Assembly: GCF_000212395.1 (NCBI RefSeq)
Contig: NC_015499.1
Location: 1,809,421 to 1,873,420, forward strand
DNA from: Thermodesulfobium narugense DSM 14796
GTDB taxonomy: Bacteria; Thermodesulfobiota; Thermodesulfobiia; Thermodesulfobiales; Thermodesulfobiaceae
DNA length: 64,000 bases
Reading direction: 5' to 3'
Below are positions 56,418 to 63,820 of the stretch, one piece after another. The notes under the pieces are model-generated. The model had not been told where the DNA came from. It searched no databases and saw only the letters and a list, made by a program, of their open reading frames with translations. Position 1 is the stretch's first letter, and every line of letters starts with the position of its first letter. Position numbers and translations under genes: made by a program.

Positions 56418-58160
56418 CTAAACTCTTATATCAACACCGCTTTTAAGGCTTTGGATACCTGTTATAAGCGCAGTATCTAAAGAAACATTATTATTATTAT
56501 CTAAAGGATAAATTACGTGACTGAAATCCTGACTGAATCCTTGGCCTTTTTGATCAGAGTTTACATAGACGTTTACGTTATTTGTTGCAAAACCATTTGA
56601 CTGCAAAATCTGCCTAAAATCTTGCATATTTGACAAAATGGCGTGCTTTGCAAGATCGTCTACAACAAAAAACGTCATGTTTACAGAGTTTGTAGCCTTA
56701 TCAAGTGAAACGTTTAATTTTACTTTGCCCAAATCTGGCGGTTCTAGCAAAAATTCTATATCCTTTGGAGAATTAAATCTCAAATCCTGCATCATATTCT
56801 GAATCTTTTGATAAGCGTCGAGTGAAATGGAGTGATAAGATATCCCCTGATTTGGCATCACCATATTACTGCTATTTGATATAGAAACATTAGGCAAGCC
56901 TGAAAGAATAGCTTCATTTGTACTTGTTAATTTGCTATCAGGTGAATTAGACAAAGAATTTGTCTGATTAAAGTTGGAGATTATTTGTCGGGAGAGAATG
57001 TTAGCAGCACTAATTTGAGAGTTCACAGAAGAGGGTATACTTAAGTTGCTGAGTATCTGAGAAGTAATATTGTTTGAGATATTTTGTGCCGCAACCTGAT
57101 TTTGGTAGATAAAGGCTTCTTGGTTTAGGTTCTGAGAAGATAAAAGAGGTCCTGTAACAGAATTTGGCAAATTTGATTGATTTATAACGACTTGCAAATT
57201 TGGCATTAACTGTAGGATGCTAGATGATTTGTTAGAAATTGTCTCTAAATTTTGCGAAAGATTTGACAAAGTATTTAAGGTAGCAGCATTTGCTCCAGAA
57301 TTATCCTGAGACATACTGCCAGGGGTTTGTAATGTTTGAATATAGCTAAAATTAGGCACAATATTGTTCTGAGCTAGCTGATTAGAAAGTGTGGAATTAG
57401 CAGCTTGGACAGGTGTACTTTGAGGCGCTGATTGTGCTTGAAAAATATTTAATTGGGTATCTAATAAGAATGGAGTTTGATTACTTGTTTGCAAAGTACT
57501 TGATACATTAGAGTTACTTTGAGAATTAGTTGCAACACTATTTATTTGAGAATTTGAGACAGGAGGAGAATTTAAAACATTTGAAAGTAACTGGTTTATA
57601 ACAGTGCTTTCAGAAACAGGAACACTAGCAGGCATATTGTCATTATTTATTAAATTACCAAGATCTTTACTTTGGTTTGTGAGTAAAATATTAGGTGGCT
57701 GTATAGAAACTAATTGAACGTCTTGCAGTGGTCCTAGGATCTGGGTATTCGGTTGAGTAAGAGTATTGATGCTTGCGTTAGTTTGCTCTTTTAAAGAGCT
57801 TTGAGTGCTGATTTGATCCTGAGATGAATTTGAGCCCTGAAGAGCAAGAATTTGAACTGGCAAATTTATAATTGGCATTTGATTTGATACTGAAATTGGC
57901 ACGACAGAAGGTTGCATTTGTCCTGAAACGCTCTGATCGCTACTTTCATTTCCAGATTGCAATTGAGATTTTGATGTAGGTGCTTGGACATTGGTTTGTG
58001 AGCTTTGAGCTACATTAGTCTCATTTTGAGTAGCTTCGCTAACAATTTGTTCTAAAATCGAAGAGAAGGCTTCGTCCTGTGAGATAGATGACTGATTCTG
58101 ATTTGACACAGAATTGCCAGACTGCACTATGGGCAAATTAACTAAAGGCAAGGAATTCAA
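56418..58160 (-). CDS. fliK: Flagellar hook-length control protein FliK
   Basis: A 580-residue molecular ruler. The first 430 residues are rich in Ser, Asn and Gln and poorly ordered. The C-terminal Flg_hook domain (about 445-540) has L-L-E-P-P-D-L-G-K-V-K-L-N-V, the family hallmark. First gene of the flagellar operon here. The start is probably a TTG after AGGAGG. Confidence 0.9.
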   Translation of the reverse strand: MNSLPLVNLPIVQSGNSVSNQNQSSISQDEAFSSILEQIVSEATQNETNVAQSSQTNVQAPTSKSQLQSGNESSDQSVSGQMQPSVVPISVSNQMPIINLPVQILALQGSNSSQDQISTQSSLKEQTNASINTLTQPNTQILGPLQDVQLVSIQPPNILLTNQSKDLGNLINNDNMPASVPVSESTVINQLLSNVLNSPPVSNSQINSVATNSQSNSNVSSTLQTSNQTPFLLDTQLNIFQAQSAPQSTPVQAANSTLSNQLAQNNIVPNFSYIQTLQTPGSMSQDNSGANAATLNTLSNLSQNLETISNKSSSILQLMPNLQVVINQSNLPNSVTGPLLSSQNLNQEAFIYQNQVAAQNISNNITSQILSNLSIPSSVNSQISAANILSRQIISNFNQTNSLSNSPDSKLTSTNEAILSGLPNVSISNSSNMVMPNQGISYHSISLDAYQKIQNMMQDLRFNSPKDIEFLLEPPDLGKVKLNVSLDKATNSVNMTFFVVDDLAKHAILSNMQDFRQILQSNGFATNNVNVYVNSDQKGQGFSQDFSHVIYPLDNNNNVSLDTALITGIQSLKSGVDIRV

Positions 58161-58225
58161 TTCTTCACCTCCTTTCTGTCTTTAGACTATATACTCCTTT
58201 ATTAAAAAATAATTACTCTATCGAA

Positions 58226-58253
58226 TTATCGACAAAAAAACTAATTTTATTTA
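58226..58253 (-). promoter_or_regulatory. Candidate sigma-28-like promoter before fliK
   Basis: On the minus strand, TAAA (58253-58250) and GTCGATAA (58233-58226) are 16 nt apart. The second box matches the sigma-28 -10 (GCCGATAA) at 7 of 8 bases. It sits in the 105-nt gap between gmhA and fliK. Confidence 0.45.
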
Positions 58254-58265
58254 AGATAGGTTGAA

Positions 58266-58856
58266 TCAAGTAGATTTTGAAGTAAGAGTCTTTTCAACCA
58301 TATCACAAATTATGTGTCCGATCATAATATGACACTCCTGTATTCTTGGCACTTTTTTTGATGGGACGCTTATACAAATATCAGATAGTTTTTCCATTTC
58401 GTTGCCAGTCATACCTGTAAGTGAAATTGTGCTTATATGATAAAGTTGAGCAATTCTTAAAGCCTTTATTAAATTCTTAGAATTTCCACTTGTTGAAATT
58501 GCAAAAAAGACGTCGCCCATCTCACCCAGTGCCTCAATCTGTCTTGCAAAAACGCTTTCATATCCAAAATCATTTGAAACAGCAGTAATAATTGAAGTGT
58601 CAGTAGTAAGAGCTATAGCTCTTAGTGCTTTTCTTTCCAATAAGAATCTTCCAACAAACTCTGCTGCAATATGCTGAGAATCAGCAGCACTACCGCCATT
58701 TCCAGCAATCAAAAGTTTTTTCCCAGATCTTAGCGCTGCAGATATAACTTTAACGCTCATTTTAACAGTTTCTAAAAATTTATCATCAGAAAGCAGTCTA
58801 TTTTTTAGCTCCAGCGATTCAGATATTGCTTTTTTAATTTCATCTTTTACAATCAT
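58266..58856 (-). CDS. gmhA: Phosphoheptose isomerase (GmhA-like SIS protein)
   Basis: A 196-residue SIS-domain enzyme that isomerises sedoheptulose 7-phosphate for lipopolysaccharide heptose. Motifs G-N-G-G-S-A-A-D-S-Q-H-I-A-A-E-F-V-G-R-F and S-T-S-G-N-S-K-N are as in GmhA. The start overlaps the glycosyltransferase stop by 4 nt. Together they point to surface glycan synthesis. Confidence 0.94.
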   Translation of the reverse strand: MIVKDEIKKAISESLELKNRLLSDDKFLETVKMSVKVISAALRSGKKLLIAGNGGSAADSQHIAAEFVGRFLLERKALRAIALTTDTSIITAVSNDFGYESVFARQIEALGEMGDVFFAISTSGNSKNLIKALRIAQLYHISTISLTGMTGNEMEKLSDICISVPSKKVPRIQECHIMIGHIICDMVEKTLTSKST

Positions 58857-61240
58857 TTACTTTCTCTTTCAAAAAAGTTGAGCATCTCTTTGGAAAAGTT
58901 TTGGACGGAAAACTTTTCCATCACAAAAGCTCTTGCCCTTTCTCCAAGTTCTCTAGCAAAATCTCTATCTTTAGCCAATTTAATCATAGCACTATACAAC
59001 TCATCTTCATCAGGGAGCGCCCATTCCCAATCTGGGTTATATCCTGAATTATTCTGACCTATTTTTTCAAACTTATAGCTTAAAAGTATGGAATTATCTT
59101 TATTCATAAACTCAAGATTCCCACCATACGCTGTAGCTATAACTGGCTTTCCAAGCCACATAGCCTCTATTAAAGGAAGAGCCATACCTTCACAGCTGTG
59201 AGGCGAAACATACGCATCAGCAGCATTTAATATTGTAATGTAACCATCTCTATTTGTAGTTTCGTCTACAAACACAACATTGTCAATAATATCCAATTCT
59301 TTAATGTATTTTGTAAGTTTTACTTGATTTTCAGAATATTTTGCAGCCTGAAAAGTCTTAAAAATTAGATATACATCGCTACATTCTCTTACAACTCTCG
59401 AGAGAGCCTTCAGAAGCAAAAACGGCCTTTTTCTGTCAAAATCTCTGAAAAAGTCTAAAATAAACATGAAAACAAATGAATCATAAAAACCAAAGGTTGC
59501 TCGAAGATTCTTTCTGTGTTGTAATATTCTCCAATCGTAAGTGAATGGATATGGGAATTTATATACTTTTTCTCCTCCAGCTTTTATTAAAGCACCTTTT
59601 ACAAAATCCGAATAACACATAACTTCATCCACCAAAGAAAAAGCCCTTGGGTCATCAAAATATTTGTCAAATTCCCAATTCCAGATTGCAGACGTTCTGC
59701 CTCTAAAAATATTACTCGATATATCTTTAAGATAAGCCAAATCCTCTGAGTTAATGAAAAATATTGTGTTATTAAATGACAGATTATTAACATTAAAGCA
59801 TGCGATATTTTTAATCTCTTCTTCAGAAACTCTCAAATTTGAAGCAACGGGCAAAAAGAAAAGAGAACATGGAATGCCCAGTGAAGAGGCCTTTCTAAAA
59901 AAAGATCTCGCCTGAACTCCAAGTCCAATTTTTGATTCAAAAAACCCAACAATATTTATCCCAAAGGAACTATGTTCAATACGAGAAGTATAAGTGAGGT
60001 TGTAATTAACCCTTAAGATATCCTTCAATGCTGCCGTGTTTATTGTGCCCGTACTGGAAAAAGCTAAGTTTAAATCCTGCCTCGACTCGATCACACATCT
60101 CGCAAACCTGCTTATAGAACTATATTTTGGGTGTAGAAAGGAAAGTATTGCTCTTACGTTCTCACTGTCAGGTAAATATGGATTTCTAAATCTCTTAAAT
60201 ATTTCTTCTGAGTACCTCTTTCTTACTTCAAGAGGTACTCTTATTTTTGTTAATGGGAGGTATTCGAAATAATATGGCAATTCTTCAAACTTTCTTTTGT
60301 TCTGGAAAAAGTCTTTATTATAGTATTCATTTATTAACTTTACATATGATTTGTTTATTGATCCAAAAAAGCTCACATGATCGAACAAAAATAGGTCATC
60401 TAAATAAAATCCACTAAATTCAAAAAGTGACAATTTCCTAAGTTGATTTTTTCTGTTTACAAAATAACTAGATTCTTTAAATACGATATCTTCTTTTTTA
60501 ACGTTATAAAAAGTCAAAGTATACTGCAAATCGTCTAGCTCAAGATATTTAAGCTTTGAAATCTCTTTCTTATGGAAATAGGAAATATTAGCTTCGGTGT
60601 TTTTTAAGGCATATATTGATTCTTTGAAACGAATTACGTCATAATCGTCCAAAAGATCGTATAAGCCCCTTACGTCAGAAAGGCAAAAAATATTTTTCGA
60701 TAAGTACAAACTCTTCTTAAAGCCAACATAAGCAAAGTATTCGAAAACATACGGCAAAATCCAGTTTTTCGCTTCGTCCTTTGTGGATGTCCAAAGAACT
60801 TTATGCATATCTCTGCAGGAAATTTCTGACAAAAGCTCACACAAGAAAAAAAATTTAATGCCTTTAGATACTAACTCATTAAAGAGTCTAAACTCTCTAA
60901 TATCTTTTAAAAGGTCTACAACTACTACTACAAAATCAATTTCTGGATTATTTCTTAAAAAGCTATCCCTTAAATTAAGAGCGTAGTGCATCTCGTCTTT
61001 GTTAATTATAGTAAACGCAACATCTTTATGTTGAACAGGAATTTTAGGAGAGTAGTCAAAATTTATCTTAACAACTCTTAGATCTTGCCAGAAATCTTTT
61101 GCTTTAAAAATTTCATATTTTATCTTTTCTAAACCTTTACTTAACGAAGTTGCAAAACCTTTTTCCTGATAATTTTTTAAAGATTTTCTAAATGAAATAT
61201 ATCTTGAAAGAGAACTTTTAAATAGAGTACCCTTAAACAT
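58853..61240 (-). CDS. Large two-part glycosyltransferase
   Basis: A 795-residue protein. The N-terminal part (about 60-330) shows a nucleotide-sugar-type pattern (D-F-V-V-V-V-V-D-L-L, S-L-Y-L-S-K-N-I-F) that may be a GT8-like or degenerate fold. The C-terminal part (about 430-790) is a GT4-type transferase with P-H-S-C-E-G-M-A-L-P-L-I-E-A-M and G-K-P-V-I-A-T-A-Y-G-G. Acceptor and donor are unknown. It starts 1 nt after the second selenoprotein gene and overlaps gmhA. Flagellin or outer-membrane glycan targets are both possible. Confidence 0.82.
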   Translation of the reverse strand: MFKGTLFKSSLSRYISFRKSLKNYQEKGFATSLSKGLEKIKYEIFKAKDFWQDLRVVKINFDYSPKIPVQHKDVAFTIINKDEMHYALNLRDSFLRNNPEIDFVVVVVDLLKDIREFRLFNELVSKGIKFFFLCELLSEISCRDMHKVLWTSTKDEAKNWILPYVFEYFAYVGFKKSLYLSKNIFCLSDVRGLYDLLDDYDVIRFKESIYALKNTEANISYFHKKEISKLKYLELDDLQYTLTFYNVKKEDIVFKESSYFVNRKNQLRKLSLFEFSGFYLDDLFLFDHVSFFGSINKSYVKLINEYYNKDFFQNKRKFEELPYYFEYLPLTKIRVPLEVRKRYSEEIFKRFRNPYLPDSENVRAILSFLHPKYSSISRFARCVIESRQDLNLAFSSTGTINTAALKDILRVNYNLTYTSRIEHSSFGINIVGFFESKIGLGVQARSFFRKASSLGIPCSLFFLPVASNLRVSEEEIKNIACFNVNNLSFNNTIFFINSEDLAYLKDISSNIFRGRTSAIWNWEFDKYFDDPRAFSLVDEVMCYSDFVKGALIKAGGEKVYKFPYPFTYDWRILQHRKNLRATFGFYDSFVFMFILDFFRDFDRKRPFLLLKALSRVVRECSDVYLIFKTFQAAKYSENQVKLTKYIKELDIIDNVVFVDETTNRDGYITILNAADAYVSPHSCEGMALPLIEAMWLGKPVIATAYGGNLEFMNKDNSILLSYKFEKIGQNNSGYNPDWEWALPDEDELYSAMIKLAKDRDFARELGERARAFVMEKFSVQNFSKEMLNFFERESK

Positions 61241-61241
61241 A

Positions 61242-61517
61242 TCAAGCTACCACTATAAGTTCTTTGAAAAATAAAAATTTTTTCAAACCAATTCTTGTCT
61301 TATTCTTAAGGTTCAACTCCTTTGGTATATAAATTTCTATTCCCTCCTGTTCAAAAACTTTATAGGCTATACCTTCAAGTGGTTCTCCCGCTCTAACTGA
61401 GGGAGGCAAAGGAACCCTACTTCAAGAAAAACATGATGAAGCATTTATAAAAAAAATCTTTGAACCCTTTGATTTTATATATTCTTTAGCTTCTTTATCA
61501 AATTCAAATTTAGGCAT
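61242..61517 (-). CDS. HesB-like/CC-motif selenoprotein, second of a tandem pair (in-frame TGA)
   Basis: Minus-strand frame of 91 residues from ATG 61517 to TGA 61242-61244, with one internal TGA at 61422-61424 (codon 32). Coding character continues past it. Around the TGA the protein reads S-S-C-F-S-U-S-R, a C-x-x-U redox motif. Then come P-P-S-V-R-A-G-E-P, G-I-E-I-Y-I-P-K-E-L and L-K-K-F-L-F-F-K, a pattern of the HesB-like selenoprotein type. The start overlaps the end of the first paralogue by 8 nt, and GGAGG lies 5 nt upstream of the ATG. The glycosyltransferase starts 1 nt later. Without recoding it would be a 31-residue stub. Function is unknown. Confidence 0.85.
61383..61407 (-). promoter_or_regulatory. 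Candidate bacterial SECIS hairpin of the second selenoprotein gene
   Basis: Just downstream of the internal TGA in the mRNA, C-T-C-C-C (61405-61401) can pair with G-G-G-A-G (61389-61385). The inner stem CTC/GAG encloses loop AGTTA (61398-61394). The loop begins 23 nt after the TGA, within the usual range for bacterial SECIS elements. Confidence 0.6.
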
Positions 61518-61812
61518 CTTTACCTCCATCTAAAGCATATATAAAAATATATTCCTTGCCATAAGAGCTTCTCTTTGCATCGACCACTAGATCTTTGTCG
61601 TAAGAAAAATTTTTCGGTATATAAACTACAATATCATTAAAATACATACAAACATACTTATCAAATTCTTTCTTAGGTCTTCCCCATCTAACTGATGGGA
61701 TTCCTGAACCAGTTCCTCAAGTGCTACACAACAAATCCCTCGATGGCAAGATATATATTTCTTTGCCGCTACTTTCAATTAGTTTTATTGCCTTTTTAGT
61801 TAAAGATATCAT
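61510..61812 (-). CDS. HesB-like/CC-motif selenoprotein, first of a tandem pair (in-frame TGA)
   Basis: Minus-strand frame of 100 residues from ATG 61812 to TAA 61510-61512, broken only by a TGA at 61717-61719 (codon 32). The motif is L-C-S-T-U-G-T-G, so Cys29 and Sec32 form C-x-x-U at the same positions as in its neighbour. Homology continues with I-P-S-V-R-W-G-R-P and I-V-V-Y-I-P-K-N-F. The N-terminus (S-L-T-K-K-A-I-K-L-I) resembles HesB/IscA-type proteins. The ATG lacks a close ribosome-binding site: AGGAG is 22 nt upstream and sits before a two-codon ATG-ATT-TAA, so initiation may be unusual. A double nonsense mutation in both genes is a far less likely explanation. Confidence 0.85.
61683..61699 (-). 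promoter_or_regulatory. Candidate bacterial SECIS hairpin of the first selenoprotein gene
   Basis: C-C-C-A-T-C pairs perfectly with G-A-T-G-G-G around the loop AGTTA. The loop starts 23 nt after the internal TGA, the same distance and the same loop as in the second gene. The loop contains GU, a common feature of bacterial SECIS loops. Confidence 0.65.
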
Positions 61813-61946
61813 TATATATATTAAATCATATTAGCTCCTAAGAGTGAAGATCCAAAAAATATTGTTTACACAAACTTCTACACAAATTTAAAAAAATAAG
61901 ATAGTATTTATAAAGTGAGTTAGTAAATAAAATTTTTGGAGGAATT

Positions 61947-62816
61947 ATGTCATTAACCAATTACAAAGAAAAGCTACAAAATGCCGTTGACTTAGTCAAC
62001 AAAAACGAGCTCGACCAAGGAAGGGAAGTGTTACAAGAATTAATTGATGAGCTTTATGAAAGTCAAACAAACGAAGAAAAAGACATTCTTGCAACTGCAC
62101 TGGATATACGAAGTCTTATTAGAGCCTATGGCAGAGATTTTGAAGGTTCAATGAAAGATCTTGATGAATCGATTTCTCTTAGAAGGTTTCTTTTTAGCGA
62201 AAATTTTAGTAAAAATCAGGAAGATATTGCTCGGTTATTAACGCACAAGGGAATAAACTTAGGACAGATGGGCAAGCTTGATGAAGCCCTTTCTCAAATC
62301 AAAGAAGCAATTAAGTTATATGAAGAATGCTACAAAAATGGCTCTCTTTCCAATGCCGGACTCTATACTCATGCTCTAAATCAGCTTGCAATTACACAAA
62401 AAAATATGAACAATTTTGAATCTTCTTTTGAAGCCTTTAACAAGGCCATAGATATTTTAGAAAAAGAAACAAAAGTTGACAGTTCTCTTAACTTAGACCT
62501 TGCTATAACTTATATGAACAGAGGTATAAACAACGTAGAGGTAGCAAAAACTCAAGATTCAATTGACGATTTCAGAAAAAGTATCGATATTGTTATAGAT
62601 TCTTTAAAAGAAAGGCCAGAACTTGTTGGACTTTACTCGAGATTAGTCTATTATTCCATTCTCTCGATGGCAAGATCAGGCCTTATATTGCCAGATAAGA
62701 TGGAAAAATTTAAAACAGAATCAGAATACGTGTTTAATACGTATGGCATGACTGAGGAAGCAGAATTTTGGATGACTAAAATCGGTGAATTATTTGCTCC
62801 ACCACAAAGTTCCTGA
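61947..62816 (+). CDS. Tetratricopeptide-repeat protein
   Basis: A 289-residue soluble helical protein with several TPR units (for example G-K-L-D-E-A-L-S-Q-I-K-E-A-I-K-L-Y near 110-130, and S-S-F-E-A-F-N-K-A-I-D-I-L near 165-180). TPRs mediate protein contacts. No enzyme domain or signal peptide is seen, so the partner is unknown. GGAGG lies upstream of the ATG. It is transcribed divergently from the selenoprotein operon with a 134-nt gap. Confidence 0.88.
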   Translation: MSLTNYKEKLQNAVDLVNKNELDQGREVLQELIDELYESQTNEEKDILATALDIRSLIRAYGRDFEGSMKDLDESISLRRFLFSENFSKNQEDIARLLTHKGINLGQMGKLDEALSQIKEAIKLYEECYKNGSLSNAGLYTHALNQLAITQKNMNNFESSFEAFNKAIDILEKETKVDSSLNLDLAITYMNRGINNVEVAKTQDSIDDFRKSIDIVIDSLKERPELVGLYSRLVYYSILSMARSGLILPDKMEKFKTESEYVFNTYGMTEEAEFWMTKIGELFAPPQSS

Positions 62817-62832
62817 GGACCGGGCTGCTAGT

Positions 62833-62853
62833 CCCTTGGTCTAAGGGTTTTTT
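62833..62853 (+). terminator. Terminator after the TPR gene
   Basis: CCCTT pairs with AAGGG around a 5-nt loop, followed by six T. The stem is short but placed 16 nt after the stop codon. Confidence 0.7.
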
Positions 62854-62860
62854 GGAATAC

Positions 62861-62896
62861 AAAAAAAAGAAGAGACAATGCTCTCTTCTTTTTTTT
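62861..62896. terminator. Perfect 15-bp A/T-flanked hairpin, likely bidirectional terminator
   Basis: A8-GAAGAGA (62861-62875) is fully complementary to TCTCTTC-T8 (62882-62896) around a 6-nt loop. The flanking A and T runs give a U-tract in either direction. Confidence 0.7.
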
Positions 62897-62955
62897 GTTA
62901 CTATTAGCATATTCTTAACGTACTTTATAAAAAAGTGTGAGTTCGGAGGTAAAAG

Positions 62956-63630
62956 ATGTGCAATGTGTGCAGCAGAAGATCTTTTATTAAAAAACTTATT
63001 GGTAGCTTTGTTGCTTTCAAGTTGTTTTCAATTAGCTCAGATTCACTTGCGGATTCATCTAGCGAGGTGTGGGGTCAATGCCCAAAAGGGCTTCAATATG
63101 ACCCATATCCTGGCAAATGCTCAAGATACATTGACACAAACAACGATGGCTACTGTGACTATTCAGAGCCACCTCCAAAATCTACATCCAATATAAATCC
63201 ATCTTATTCACCCAATACAGACGAAAACTTTAAAAGCACACAACCATTGTTTGGTGACGACATAGCTGAAGCAGCAAACAGAGAAAGAAGACGCTCAATT
63301 ATTGAAAGTTATAATACAGGAACACTGTCCATATTAGCAATTCTTTTTTCCTTAGTATCTAGCTTTTTAGTACAGAAGAAAATAATAAAAAAACAAACAC
63401 TTCTAAAAATATGTAACTTTGTCTTAGCAATATCTTTTGTAATATCTGCAACTCTTGGAATGATCCTTTCACTTAAATACGATGGTCTTATAAGCCTTCT
63501 TTTACCGTCCTGGGTTTTGTTTTTGCACGTAGAATTTGGGATAGTCTTTTGTGTTTTTGCGATTCTACATTTAGTTCTAAATTGGAAATCAATGCTTTGC
63601 TTGTTTAATCTTAATGGTAAAAAAAATTAG
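62956..63630 (+). CDS. Tat-exported membrane protein with EF-hand-like motif and cytochrome b-like (DUF4405-type) end
   Basis: A 224-residue protein. The N-terminal S-R-R-S-F-I-K-K plus hydrophobic stretch is a Tat-type signal. A Cys-rich segment (about 40-70) follows: C-P-K-G-L-x-Y-D-P-Y-P-G-K-C and D-T-N-N-D-G-Y-C-D, which looks like a calcium-binding loop. Three membrane helices (about 117-205) end in H-V-E-F-G and H-L-V-L-N-W, histidines placed as in DUF4405/b-heme proteins. A role in membrane electron transfer is inferred. The ATG at 62956 follows GGAGG. Confidence 0.7.
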   Translation: MCNVCSRRSFIKKLIGSFVAFKLFSISSDSLADSSSEVWGQCPKGLQYDPYPGKCSRYIDTNNDGYCDYSEPPPKSTSNINPSYSPNTDENFKSTQPLFGDDIAEAANRERRRSIIESYNTGTLSILAILFSLVSSFLVQKKIIKKQTLLKICNFVLAISFVISATLGMILSLKYDGLISLLLPSWVLFLHVEFGIVFCVFAILHLVLNWKSMLCLFNLNGKKN

Positions 63631-63662
63631 TCTTACCCTCGCTCTTTCAAGGCAAGACTAAT
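63618..63662 (-). terminator. Terminator of the NhaC-type antiporter gene (minus strand)
   Basis: ATTAGTCTT (63626-63634) pairs with AAGACTAAT (63654-63662). On the minus strand it is followed by a run of T (63626-63619). It overlaps the end of the preceding plus-strand gene. Confidence 0.7.
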
Positions 63663-63820
63663 TATAGTTAGGGGGTGTACTTCACAGTATTTAGTTTTAT
63701 ATTGACTATATTTTTATTATAGACTCAATTACCATAAAACAATATTGTTTTTCCAAAAGGAATAATTATGAATATATTGAATTTATTAATGACAAATCAA
63801 ATTAAAAAAAATTATTTTAT

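Noticed and set aside
61242-61812. Two pseudogenes with nonsense mutations
   Set aside because: Both carry the same codon (TGA) at the same residue, next to a conserved Cys, and downstream homology is preserved. Independent decay would not give this.
62852-63196. A plus-strand reading frame of 114 codons
   Set aside because: It overlaps the Tat-protein gene in another frame, begins inside a terminator and has no protein-like pattern.
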